In this document: positions 6,429 to 13,414 of the stretch, in pieces | Numbering within the stretch: position 1 is the first letter of the stretch | Layout of the letters: the number at the start of each line of letters is the position of its first letter | Source of the DNA: an uncultured Selenomonadales bacterium | GTDB taxonomy: Bacteria > Bacillota > Negativicutes > Selenomonadales > Selenomonadaceae | Direction of reading: 5' to 3' | DNA length: 16,919 nucleotides | Assembly: GCA_937915725.1 (NCBI GenBank) | Contig: CALGGV010000215.1 | Span: 1-16,919, forward strand | Notes under the pieces: generated by a model | Databases searched by the model: none | What the model saw: the letters and a program-made list of their open reading frames with translations, nothing else | Told to the model about the DNA's origin: nothing | Translations under genes and position numbers: made by a program

Positions 6429-6430
6429 AA

Positions 6431-9400
6431 TTATTTTCCTGCTAAAATTTTGTAGCCGTTAATTCTTTCTTCGGCATCTTTTTGAGTCTTTTTGAAAAGT
6501 TCCTCTGCCGCGTCGGGGAAATTGCGCTTTAATGAAGAATAGCGAACTTCGCCCTGTAAAAATTCCTGGAATTTTGAAAAGTCCGGCTCTTTTGAATCAA
6601 GCGTGAAAGGATTTTTACCGCTGCCGACAAGTTGAGGATTGTAACGCCAATTTGCCCAATAACCGCAAGCAACCGCCAATTTGCCTTCAAGTTGACTGTT
6701 GCCCATACCTTTTCTGATTCCGTGATTGATACACGGCGCGTAAGCAATTATCAAAGACGGACCGTCATAAGCTTCAGCCTCGGTTATCGCCTTCATCAGT
6801 TGATTTTGATCCGCGCCCATTGAAACCTGCGCGACGTAAACATAGCCGTAACTCATAGCCATTTTGCCCAAGTCTTTTTTCTTAGTCTTTTTGCCGGTTG
6901 CCGCAAATTGTGCAATAGCCGCCGCGGGAGTTGCCTTGCTTGCTTGTCCGCCGGTATTTGAATAAACTTCAGTATCAAAAACAAAGACGTTGATATTTTC
7001 GCCGCTTGCCAAAACGTGATCTAAGCCGCCGTAGCCAATATCATAAGCCCAGCCGTCGCCGCCTAAAATCCACTGCGAACGCTTTACAAAATAATCTTTG
7101 TTATCGTAAATTTTATTCAAAAGTGCGTCGTTGCCTTTTTCAGCCGCCAAAATTTCGGTAAGTTTTTCGGCACGTTCACGGGTATTTTCACTGACGTTGA
7201 TATTTTCTTTCCAATCTGCAAGCGCGGCGCGTAATTCGTGACTGCCTTTACTTTCTTCAATCGCCTGCGCGACAAGGTTAGCCAATTCCTTACGAATAGC
7301 CTTGACGCCCAAAAACATTCCCAAGCCGTATTCTGCATTGTCTTCAAAAAGTGAATTACCCCACGCGGGACCGTGTCCTTTGTAATTTTTGGTGTAAGGC
7401 ATAGCCGGAGCAGACGCGCCCCAAATTGAACTGCAACCTGTAGCATTTGCAATCATCATTCTGTCGCCGAAAAGTTGAGTTAAAAGTTTGGCGTAGGGAG
7501 TTTCGCCGCAACCTGCGCAAGCCCCGCTAAATTCAAACAGCGGCGTTTCAAATTGACTGCCAATAACTGTCGATTTTTTTGTTGGATTAACTTTAGGCGC
7601 AACTTTTGAAGTATCAACGCCGTAATTGAAATAATTTTGGCGTTTTTTGGCGTCGTCGTCAAATTTAACCATTTCAAGAGCCTGTTTAGGGCAAACTTGC
7701 GCGCAGTTGCCGCAGCCTAAACAGTCATAAGTTGAAACGGCGATTGTTAAATTGTACGCGCCCTTAGAAATTTTGGAAGGAATTGACGGCATATTTTCAG
7801 GAGCGTTTTTCAATTCTTCAGGAGTAGTTAAAATTGGGCGAATTGCGGCGTGCGGACAAACAAAAGAGCATTGGTTACAGCCGATACATTTTGAAGAATC
7901 CCATTTTGGAACTTTAATAGCCGTGCCGCGTTTTTCGTAGGCTGAACCGCCAACAGGGAAAGTACCGTCTTCAAGCGCGGCAAATGTGCTGACAGGTAAT
8001 GAATCGCCTTCTTGACGATTAACAATATTTTGAATATCAGTGATAAATTTTGGAAGTCCTTCAGCTAAAATGCCTTCCCTTTCGCCTTTTGCGTTAATAT
8101 CCCAGCCGCTAATGTCAACTTTATGCAGTGCCTCAATACCTCTATCAATGGCGTTGCAGTTCATTTCGACAATTTGCGGACCTTTGTTGCCGTAAGATTT
8201 TTCTACCGCGTCTTTAAGATATTTAACCGCGTCATCAATAGGAATAATATTCGCAAGTTTGAAAAACGCCGCCTGCATAACCATATTAAAACGCCCGCCG
8301 AGTCCGAGTTCACCGGCAATTTTTACAGCGTTGACTGTGTAAACTTGAATATCATTTTCAGCGATATATTTTTTCATGTAGGCAGGAAGTTTTCTACCGA
8401 GCTTTTCGTCGCTCCAATCAGTGTTAAGTAAGAAAGTGCCGCCCTTTTTCAAGCCCGCAATTAAATTGTAGTGATGAACGTAGGATTTTTGAGAACAGGA
8501 AATAAAATCTGCCTTTGTGATAAGGTACGGAGAAATAATTGGCGATTTACCAAAACGAAGGTGGCTCATTGTAATACCGCCGGATTTTTTGGAATCGTAA
8601 GCAAAATAAGCCTGTGCATATAAATCTGTGTTATCGCCGATAATTTTAATTGCAGATTTATTCGCCCCGACTGTACCGTCAGAGCCGAGTCCCCAGAATT
8701 TACAAGCGGTTGTACCTTCCGGCGTCAAGTCAATATCAGTATGTTCATTTTCTAAAGATTTATTTGACACGTCGTCAACAATTCCAATAGTGAAACTGTT
8801 AAGCGGGTTATCTTTTTTGAGTTCATGGAAAACGGATAAAATTTGGTCGGGCGTTGTATCTTTACCGCCTAAGCCGTAACGCCCGCCGACAATCACGGGA
8901 TTAATATCAGCGTCATAAAAAGCTGCGCGAACGTCAAGGTAAAGCGGCTCGCCGGTTGCGCCTGATTCTTTTGTTCTGTCAAGTACAGCGATTTTTTTAA
9001 CGGTTTTTGGAATTGCGCCGAGGAAATGTTTCACGCTGAACGGGCGGTACAAGTGCACATTAACCATACCGACTTTTTCGCCGTTTTTGTTAAGATATTC
9101 AACCGCCTCTTGCATAGTTTGACAAACTGAACCAATAGCAATAATAATTCTGTCAGCGTCAGCCGCGCCGTAATAATCGAAAATGTGATGTTCCCTGCCG
9201 GTAATTTTGGAAACTTCAGCCATTGCATTTTCTACAATTTCGGGAAGTTTATCATAATTATTATTGATAGTTTCGCGCATTTGGAAATAAATATCTGAAT
9301 TTGTAGCCGTGCCACGAATTACGGGGTGGTCGGGATTTAAAGCATTGCGGCGGAAATTGTTAATTGCGTCGTAGTCAACAATTTTTGCCAAATCTGCGTA

Positions 9401-9961
9401 GTCAATCGTTTCTATTTTCTGAATTTCATGAGAAGTGCGGAAACCGTCAAAGAAATTGATAAAAGGAATTTTGCCCTTAATCGCCGCCAAATGTGCAACT
9501 GCCGACAAGTCCATAACTTCTTGAACGCTAGCCTCTGCCAACATTGCACAACCCGTTTGACGCGCCGCCATTACGTCTTGATGATCTCCAAAAATATTTA
9601 AAGTCGAAGTTGCAAGGGCGCGCGCTGATACATGGAAAACGCCGGGTAAACATTCGCCGGCAATTTTGTATAAATTTGGAATCATAAGCAAAAAGCCTTG
9701 AGACGCGGTATAAGTTGTAGTAAGTGCGCCGGCTTGCAAAGAGCCGTGAACTGCGCCTGCCGCGCCGCCTTCAGATTGTAATTCAATCAAACGTACTTTT
9801 TGCCCAAAAATATTTTTTGCGCCTTTCGCCGCCATTTCGTCAACATTTTCAGCCATTGGCGAGGATGGAGTAATTGGATAAATTGCGGCTACCTCTGTAA
9901 ATGCATAGGAAATATAAGCTGCCGCCGCGTTGCCGTCCATCGTCTTCATTTTTTTAGCCAT
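6431..9961 (-). CDS. nifJ: Pyruvate:ferredoxin (flavodoxin) oxidoreductase, single-chain
   Basis: This cytoplasmic enzyme of 1176 residues oxidises pyruvate with CoA to acetyl-CoA and CO2 and reduces ferredoxin. It is the central step of fermentative carbon flow in anaerobes. All domains of the single-chain form are present. The pyrimidine-binding domain has YPITPSSPMAE at 28-38. The two-cluster ferredoxin domain has CIGCNQCSFVCP from 692 and CLGCGNCAQVCP from 747. The proximal-cluster and thiamine diphosphate region has CAGCGE at 815-820, GGDGWAYDIG around 968-976 and SNTGG with Asn1002. Length is normal. ATG 9961-9959 is used; GAGAGGAG lies a somewhat long 14 nt upstream. The gene is transcribed alone up to a terminator and is divergent from marR. 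Confidence 0.98.
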   Translation of the reverse strand: MAKKMKTMDGNAAAAYISYAFTEVAAIYPITPSSPMAENVDEMAAKGAKNIFGQKVRLIELQSEGGAAGAVHGSLQAGALTTTYTASQGFLLMIPNLYKIAGECLPGVFHVSARALATSTLNIFGDHQDVMAARQTGCAMLAEASVQEVMDLSAVAHLAAIKGKIPFINFFDGFRTSHEIQKIETIDYADLAKIVDYDAINNFRRNALNPDHPVIRGTATNSDIYFQMRETINNNYDKLPEIVENAMAEVSKITGREHHIFDYYGAADADRIIIAIGSVCQTMQEAVEYLNKNGEKVGMVNVHLYRPFSVKHFLGAIPKTVKKIAVLDRTKESGATGEPLYLDVRAAFYDADINPVIVGGRYGLGGKDTTPDQILSVFHELKKDNPLNSFTIGIVDDVSNKSLENEHTDIDLTPEGTTACKFWGLGSDGTVGANKSAIKIIGDNTDLYAQAYFAYDSKKSGGITMSHLRFGKSPIISPYLITKADFISCSQKSYVHHYNLIAGLKKGGTFLLNTDWSDEKLGRKLPAYMKKYIAENDIQVYTVNAVKIAGELGLGGRFNMVMQAAFFKLANIIPIDDAVKYLKDAVEKSYGNKGPQIVEMNCNAIDRGIEALHKVDISGWDINAKGEREGILAEGLPKFITDIQNIVNRQEGDSLPVSTFAALEDGTFPVGGSAYEKRGTAIKVPKWDSSKCIGCNQCSFVCPHAAIRPILTTPEELKNAPENMPSIPSKISKGAYNLTIAVSTYDCLGCGNCAQVCPKQALEMVKFDDDAKKRQNYFNYGVDTSKVAPKVNPTKKSTVIGSQFETPLFEFSGACAGCGETPYAKLLTQLFGDRMMIANATGCSSIWGASAPAMPYTKNYKGHGPAWGNSLFEDNAEYGLGMFLGVKAIRKELANLVAQAIEESKGSHELRAALADWKENINVSENTRERAEKLTEILAAEKGNDALLNKIYDNKDYFVKRSQWILGGDGWAYDIGYGGLDHVLASGENINVFVFDTEVYSNTGGQASKATPAAAIAQFAATGKKTKKKDLGKMAMSYGYVYVAQVSMGADQNQLMKAITEAEAYDGPSLIIAYAPCINHGIRKGMGNSQLEGKLAVACGYWANWRYNPQLVGSGKNPFTLDSKEPDFSKFQEFLQGEVRYSSLKRNFPDAAEELFKKTQKDAEERINGYKILAGK

Positions 9962-10003
9962 AAGCTTTCAAAATTCTCCTCTCAAATTAAAAATACCGCA
10001 GAA

Positions 10004-10032
10004 AGTATATCATACACAGTTTAAAAAGTAAA
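10004..10032 (-). promoter_or_regulatory. nifJ promoter with extended -10
   Basis: On the minus strand TTTACT (10032-10027) and TATACT (10009-10004) are separated by 17 nt, and TGA directly precedes the -10 box, forming an extended -10. The site lies about 42 nt before the nifJ start. Its -35 box is only 26 bp from the -35 box of the divergent marR promoter. Confidence 0.7.
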
Positions 10033-10058
10033 ACAAAAACTTAATCCCCTACAAAGTC

Positions 10059-10087
10059 TTGACAATAAAACTAATTAGATATATAAT
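10059..10087 (+). promoter_or_regulatory. marR promoter, full consensus
   Basis: TTGACA (10059-10064), a 17-nt spacer and TATAAT (10082-10087) match the sigma-A consensus at every position. The -10 box rules out the reading-frame starts at 10059 and 10086 as translation starts. The palindrome CTAATTAG lies inside the spacer. Confidence 0.9.
10071..10082. promoter_or_regulatory. Putative MarR operator 1, in the marR promoter spacer
   Basis: CTAATTAG (10071-10078) extended to CTAATTAGATAT sits between the -35 and -10 boxes of marR, a position where a bound dimer would block RNA polymerase. The same core recurs at 10544-10551 and 10662-10669. This is the basis for calling it an operator. Confidence 0.65.
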
Positions 10088-10112
10088 GCGCCGCAAAAAG
10101 GAAGTGATAAGT

Positions 10113-10523
10113 TTGATAGATTCTTTCTTAGTGATTTATCTGTATCGGATTGTAAACGTCCTCAACCGAAAAACTATTTCACTTTGTACCAAGTATGGAA
10201 TTACGGCTAGTCAATTTGCCGTGTTGGAGGCGTTGAAAACAAAGGGCGAATTGACAGTTGGGGAAGTCAAAGACGCAATTTTGAGCAGTGATGGCACAAT
10301 TCCGGTTGTGGTAAAAAATCTTGAAAAATTGGGCTATATTTCGCGCAGGGAAGATTCAAACGACAGGCGGCGCAGTATTCTTTCATTGACTGAAAGTGGG
10401 CGAGCGATTGTCGAAAAAGTATTTCCGCAAAATATGGAAATGATTCAAAATGAAATGTCAATTTGGAATGAGCAGGAAAAAAAGCAGTTAGCGCGGTTGC
10501 TCCGAAAGTTTGAGTTGAAGTAA
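10113..10523 (+). CDS. MarR-family transcriptional regulator
   Basis: The 136-residue product is a winged-helix MarR regulator. A long N-terminal helix leads into ITASQFAVLEAL (about 30-41), the helix-turn-helix region (LTVGEVKDAILSSDGTIPVVVKNLEKLGYI) and the wing SNDRRRSILSLTESG, with the family's DRR and LT signature. I chose TTG 10113-10115 because AAAAGGAAGTGA is correctly placed before it; the upstream in-frame ATG lies inside the -10 box. A single cysteine, Cys25 in the first helix, could sense oxidation as in some MarR proteins, but this is speculation. It is followed by a pirin gene and is likely autoregulated through CTAATTAG sites. Confidence 0.92.
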   Translation: MIDSFLVIYLYRIVNVLNRKTISLCTKYGITASQFAVLEALKTKGELTVGEVKDAILSSDGTIPVVVKNLEKLGYISRREDSNDRRRSILSLTESGRAIVEKVFPQNMEMIQNEMSIWNEQEKKQLARLLRKFELK

Positions 10524-10552
10524 ATTTTTTTAAGACAGTATATCTAATTAGA
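10515..10552 (+). promoter_or_regulatory. Putative operator 2 overlapping a possible promoter for the pirin gene
   Basis: TATCTAATTAGA (10541-10552) repeats the operator core just after the marR stop. A weak promoter, TTGAAG (10515-10520) with an 18-nt spacer and TATATC (10539-10544), would overlap it. The operator match is clear; the promoter is tentative. Confidence 0.5.
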
Positions 10553-10583
10553 AAAATTTTAGAATTTTTAAAAGTTTACATTT

Positions 10584-10640
10584 GAAACGAGGCGGGCGAT
10601 TGTTGAAAAAATATTTCTACAAAAAATTTAAGCTGAAGTA
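10584..10640 (+). pseudogene. Decayed duplicate of the marR 3' end
   Basis: GCGATTGTTGAAAAAATATT followed by TCTACAA matches marR codons from about 10402 (GCGATTGTCGAAAAAGTATT followed by TCCGCAA). In the aligned frame it reads RAIVEKIFLQK against RAIVEKVFPQN. It then jumps to AAATTTAAGCTGAAGTAA, matching the marR terminus AAGTTTGAGTTGAAGTAA. About 60 nt of the original are deleted between the two parts. The similarity continues past the stop through the T-run into the operator. It has no start and encodes nothing. Confidence 0.75.
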
Positions 10641-10658
10641 AAATTTTTTAAGGCAAAA

Positions 10659-10670
10659 TATCTAATTAGA
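10659..10670. promoter_or_regulatory. Putative MarR operator 3, upstream of the pirin gene
   Basis: TATCTAATTAGA at 10659-10670 is identical to the 12-mer at 10541-10552 and lies 22 nt before the pirin start codon, next to its ribosome binding site. It belongs to the duplicated marR tail. Confidence 0.6.
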
Positions 10671-10691
10671 AAAAAATTTGGAGGTTTTAAA

Positions 10692-11537
10692 ATGAATAGA
10701 AAAGTTGTAACTGAAGTGCAAGGTTATCGCACGCAGGACGGCGACGGCGTAAATTTGGTAAGAGTTTTGGGAAATGAAACTGTGCAGGATTTTGACCCGT
10801 TTTTAATGTTGGACGCCTTCGATTCAACGAATCCTGAAGATTATATCAAAGGTTTTCCAATGCATCCGCACAGGGGGATTGAAACGGTAACTTTTCTTTC
10901 AAAGGGTACAATGGTGCATGAAGATCATCTCGGCACAAAGGCAACAATTCACGACGGCGAGGCGCAATGGTTGACGGCGGGCTCCGGCGCGTTTCATTCA
11001 GAAATGCCGCAACCTGCAGAAAGAATGTTGGGCGTGCAACTTTGGCTAAATCTTCCGGCGAAAGATAAATTGACTGCCGCGCCTTTTTATCACGGTATTT
11101 TAAATTCAGAAATTCAGGAAATTCCATTTGAAGGCGGCAAAATTAGACTGCTTACCGGCGATTATAAAAATTATCACGGTATAGAAGGAAAATATTTGCC
11201 GCTGGATTATTACGATATTCATCTTGATGCGGGCGCAAAAATTTCTTTGGATTGTGAAGGTAAAAATCGCTCGGTTATGGTTTTCACATTGGAAGGCGCG
11301 GCGATTGTTTCAGGTAAAAAAGTTGCGGCAAAAACTGCGGCAAAGTTAGGCGATGGCGATACTGTAACGATTGAGGCGGAAAATTCGCCGATTGAAATTT
11401 TGTTTATGAATTCAATAAAATTATCAGAAAATGTGGCGTGGCTCGATCCAATAGTTATGAATACCAAACAGCAAATAATTGAGGCGTTTACCGAATTAGA
11501 AAATGGAAATTTTATCAAAGAGCAAACAAATTATTGA
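10692..11537 (+). CDS. Pirin-family protein (bicupin, quercetinase-like)
   Basis: The 281-residue product is a pirin, a two-cupin, metal-binding protein. The N-terminal cupin has the four metal ligands at the expected spacing: His58 and His60 in MHPHRGIET, and His102 and Glu104 in GAFHSEMPQ. Bacterial pirins include quercetin 2,3-dioxygenases, and some bind pyruvate dehydrogenase and alter pyruvate metabolism; the role here is not known. The C-terminal cupin (from about residue 150) lacks an obvious ligand set, as is usual. GGAGG lies 7 nt before ATG 10692. It follows marR and two CTAATTAG operator copies, so it is probably the MarR target, and it ends before a strong terminator. Its position beside nifJ makes a pyruvate link worth considering. 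Confidence 0.93.
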   Translation: MNRKVVTEVQGYRTQDGDGVNLVRVLGNETVQDFDPFLMLDAFDSTNPEDYIKGFPMHPHRGIETVTFLSKGTMVHEDHLGTKATIHDGEAQWLTAGSGAFHSEMPQPAERMLGVQLWLNLPAKDKLTAAPFYHGILNSEIQEIPFEGGKIRLLTGDYKNYHGIEGKYLPLDYYDIHLDAGAKISLDCEGKNRSVMVFTLEGAAIVSGKKVAAKTAAKLGDGDTVTIEAENSPIEILFMNSIKLSENVAWLDPIVMNTKQQIIEAFTELENGNFIKEQTNY

Positions 11538-11572
11538 TACTTAAAAAAATTTTTTCTGAAGTACAGAATTAT

Positions 11573-11610
11573 AAAAGGGCAGAGATTTTTTCCTGCCCTT
11601 TTTATTTTTT
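11573..11610 (+). terminator. Rho-independent terminator after the pirin gene
   Basis: AAAAGGGCAG (11573-11582) pairs perfectly with CTGCCCTTTT (11593-11602) over 10 bp with a 10-nt loop, followed by a T-rich tail to 11610. Confidence 0.95.
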
Positions 11611-11633
11611 GTCTATTAATTAGACTGTATAAT
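11611..11633 (+). promoter_or_regulatory. Palindrome plus TATAAT resembling the marR operator-promoter
   Basis: GTCTA-TTAAT-TAGAC (11611-11625) is a perfect 5-bp inverted repeat containing TAATTAGA, and TATAAT follows at 11628-11633. The stretch TTAATTAGACTGTATAAT is close to CTAATTAGATATATAAT of the marR promoter, but no -35 box is present. It may be a degenerate fourth operator or a promoter reading toward the intron. The remaining bases to 11680 show nothing recognisable. Confidence 0.3.
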
Positions 11634-12110
11634 TTGCAAAAATTGGCGGCTTTGATATTGTAAAAAAATTATTTTGCCGAGTGCCCGCCTAAAATTTCAA
11701 ATTCCATTGAGGCGCAACTGACGAATCAGCGAATGTACGGGTCTAGACGCCTAGAATGCAGAAATGTATTCACCGCTAATAGCGGCGCAAGTGAGGTTGA
11801 GTAAAAATGAACGTTATGAAAAACCTTATAATGTTACAGGCATTATCAAGCTTGCAGGCTCAAAGTTGAAACCTAAGGCTAAATGTACAGATAGGGTAAT
11901 TGGAACAAGGAAAGGCGCGGAGTTGGAAACAATTTGCGGGCGAAGAAAATAAGCCGCTTAATCCGCGCTGAAAAGTAGAGCTCGAACCTAAGAAATTTCT
12001 GTAATGGAAATGGAGGAATGGGCTCAAGTCTTTGACAACTAAATAAATCAATCAATCGAATAAGGATTCGAGCAAGACAAAAAGGACGCCCCGAAAGGAG
12101 GCGAAACCTT

Positions 12111-12164
12111 ATGGCTCAAAATGACATCTACAGCGAATTAGCTGGAAATGAAATTTTAAGTTAG
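12111..12164 (+). pseudogene. 17-residue stub at the position of the intron-encoded protein start
   Basis: Inside domain 4 an ATG follows AAGGAGG (12095-12101) at a 9-nt spacing, the best ribosome binding site in the region. It opens the frame MAQNDIYSELAGNEILS and then stops. Intron-encoded proteins normally start at this place. It is most simply a leftover of a deleted maturase gene, though it is too short to show homology. Confidence 0.4.
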
Positions 12165-12198
12165 ATTGATTAGATAGAAATTAGTTGACAAAGATGGA

Positions 12199-12232
12199 AC
12201 GCCGTATGAAGGGAAACTTTCGCGTACGGTGT
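12199..12232 (+). ncRNA. Group II intron domain 5 (catalytic hairpin)
   Basis: The 34-nt hairpin has the canonical size. ACGCCGTA pairs fully with TACGGTGT (one G-T pair), there is the usual internal bulge, and the tip AAG-GGAAA-CTT has a GNRA-type loop. The catalytic triad reads CGC in place of the commoner AGC, and the opposite strand carries the matching G, so pairing is kept. Domain 6 follows: AAGGC (12245-12249) pairs with GCCTT (12265-12269), and the bulged A12270 is the candidate branch point. Confidence 0.85.
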
Positions 12233-12301
12233 GGAGTGGGGGAAAAGGCAGAGATAACCTCAAAGCCTTACCTATCGCTATTAAATAATTCTAATTCAAC
12301 T

Positions 12302-12412
12302 ATGAACAACAATAATAACAACGGCTTTACAATTTCAGGAAATACTTTTAACGTCCGAAATCAAAGCGGGGGTGATGCCAATGAAAGCAAGTACTATTTG
12401 GGAAAGGGCTAA
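12302..12412 (+). CDS. 36-residue Asn-rich mini-ORF, unknown
   Basis: Directly after the intron an ATG opens a 36-residue frame starting MNNNNNNGFTISGNTFNVRN and ending YYLGKG. A longer frame running back to 12185 through domains 5 and 6 is an artefact. No good ribosome binding site is seen. The 3' end overlaps the next broken frame by 32 nt, and its GGGGGTGATG region may supply that frame's binding site. It may be the 3' exon remnant of the gene the intron entered, or a tiny leader gene. No family recognised. Confidence 0.3.
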   Translation: MNNNNNNGFTISGNTFNVRNQSGGDANESKYYLGKG

Positions 12413-12614
12413 TTTAATAGCAAGTTATCTTTTAGGAAGTGGCAAAGATTATCGAAAAGTTATTCTATCTTGCGAAAGTGAATCTTTAACTTTACCGGTA
12501 ACGCCGTAGAAGTATTAAAATGGCACTTGCGATATTTGGTTTGATATTTCTTTTAACGAATACAAAGACTTGAATACTCCGCCGTCAAATAATGATAAGG
12601 AAATTAGCAATTGA
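12381..12614 (+). pseudogene. Broken reading frame of unknown family
   Basis: From ATG 12381 the frame encodes 42 plausible residues (MKASTIWERANLIASYLLGS onward), stops at TAG 12507 and TAA 12516, and then continues openly in the same frame as NGTCDIWFDISFNEYKDLNT to TGA 12612. A second frame bridges the stops with FTGNAVEVLK. Shifting into it and back gives one continuous protein of about 77 residues. This pattern suggests two compensating indels in a former gene. I do not recognise the family. It lies between the group II intron and the HAD gene. The last 50 bases to 12667 show no clear promoter. Confidence 0.5.
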
Positions 12615-12667
12615 GTATTACTGCGAAGAATTCCGGAAAAAATTTTGGTACGCAGTTTGAATGACTT

Positions 12668-13399
12668 ATGAAAAAAATTTTATTTGCCTGTGATTTGGAT
12701 AATACTTTGATTCATTCTTACAAAAATAAAATTGACGGCGATATTTGCATTGAAATTTACAACGGCAATGAACAAAGTTTTATTTCTGCGCGCGCAGTTA
12801 AACTTTTGAAAAAAATTGCCGAAAAAATTTTGTTTATTCCCGTTACAACTCGTTCAATCGAACAGTACAACAGGATTAATTGGATTGAAGGTACGACGCC
12901 CAATTTTGCGGTTGTTTCAAATGGAGCTAATCTTTTACAAAACGGCAATATTGATTTAAAATGGAAACAGGATTTTTATAAAAATATTCGCCCTTACGAA
13001 AATGAATTACAACGGCAACTAAAAATTTTATCGCAGGACAAAAATTTTACCATTTGCCGAATTGTTGACGGCTGTTTTTTATTTTTGAAAGGCGGTAATG
13101 ACGCTGATATAAAAAAAATTGCTGAAGAAATTCAAGGCGGTACAAATTTAGCTGTTGAATATTTCGGCAGAAAAATTTATTTATTTCCACCAAAACTGAA
13201 TAAAGGCGCGGCACTTTTAAAGCTGAAAGAAATATTTAAACCCGTGAAAATTTTTGCCGCCGGCGACAGTTACATAGATATTCCAATGTTGAATTTTGCA
13301 GACTTCGCCTTTGTTCACAGTAATTTAAATTTGAATCGTAATAATTTTTTTGAATTTGATTCAGCAGATTTTTTGGAGTACTGCTTAAAAATAATTTGA
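12668..13399 (+). CDS. HAD-superfamily hydrolase, type IIB (Cof-like phosphatase)
   Basis: The 243-residue product is a haloacid dehalogenase-type phosphatase. Motif I is DLDNTL with nucleophile Asp9 and general acid Asp11. Motif II is the Thr in VTTRS (about 60). Motif III is the Lys in LNKGAALLKL. Motif IV is GDSYIDIPML with Asp200 and Asp204. The cap is of the C2 type between motifs II and III, as in sugar-phosphate and Cof phosphatases. The substrate is unknown. The ribosome binding site is weak. The stop is 15 nt before mod, so it probably heads the restriction-modification operon. Whether it has a role in the defence cassette or is a passenger cannot be told from sequence. Confidence 0.88.
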   Translation: MKKILFACDLDNTLIHSYKNKIDGDICIEIYNGNEQSFISARAVKLLKKIAEKILFIPVTTRSIEQYNRINWIEGTTPNFAVVSNGANLLQNGNIDLKWKQDFYKNIRPYENELQRQLKILSQDKNFTICRIVDGCFLFLKGGNDADIKKIAEEIQGGTNLAVEYFGRKIYLFPPKLNKGAALLKLKEIFKPVKIFAAGDSYIDIPMLNFADFAFVHSNLNLNRNNFFEFDSADFLEYCLKII

Positions 13400-13414
13400 A
13401 AGTTTGAGGTTACA

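Larger units (their letters stand above)
11681..12281 (+). mobile_element. Group II intron without an intact intron-encoded protein
   Basis: The segment begins GTGCCCGCC, like the GUGYG 5' end of group II introns, and ends with a domain 5 and domain 6 pair before TACCTATCGCTAT. Domain 5 (12199-12232) is unambiguous. The middle contains sequence typical of domains 1-2 (GATAGGGTAATTGGAACAAG and AATAAGCCGCTTAATCCGCG). A probable domain 3 at 12082-12110 has nested AAGG/CCTT, GCC/GGC and CC-GAAA-GG pairs. Total length is about 600 nt, far too short for the 400-600 residue reverse transcriptase/maturase. Domain 4 holds only a short stub. The intron would need a maturase in trans. The 5' and 3' ends are estimated and may be off by several bases. 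No exon-binding pairing was resolved. Confidence 0.8.

Noticed and set aside
10059..10112. Longer marR start at TTG 10059 or ATG 10086
   Set aside because: These codons are the -35 and -10 boxes of a consensus promoter, so they cannot be in the mRNA.
11764..11952. 62-codon plus-strand frame after the pirin terminator
   Set aside because: It falls in the domain 1-2 region of the group II intron; the sequence is structural RNA.
12185..12301. N-terminal extension of the Asn-rich mini-ORF
   Set aside because: The frame reads through intron domains 5 and 6, so the residues are not a protein segment.
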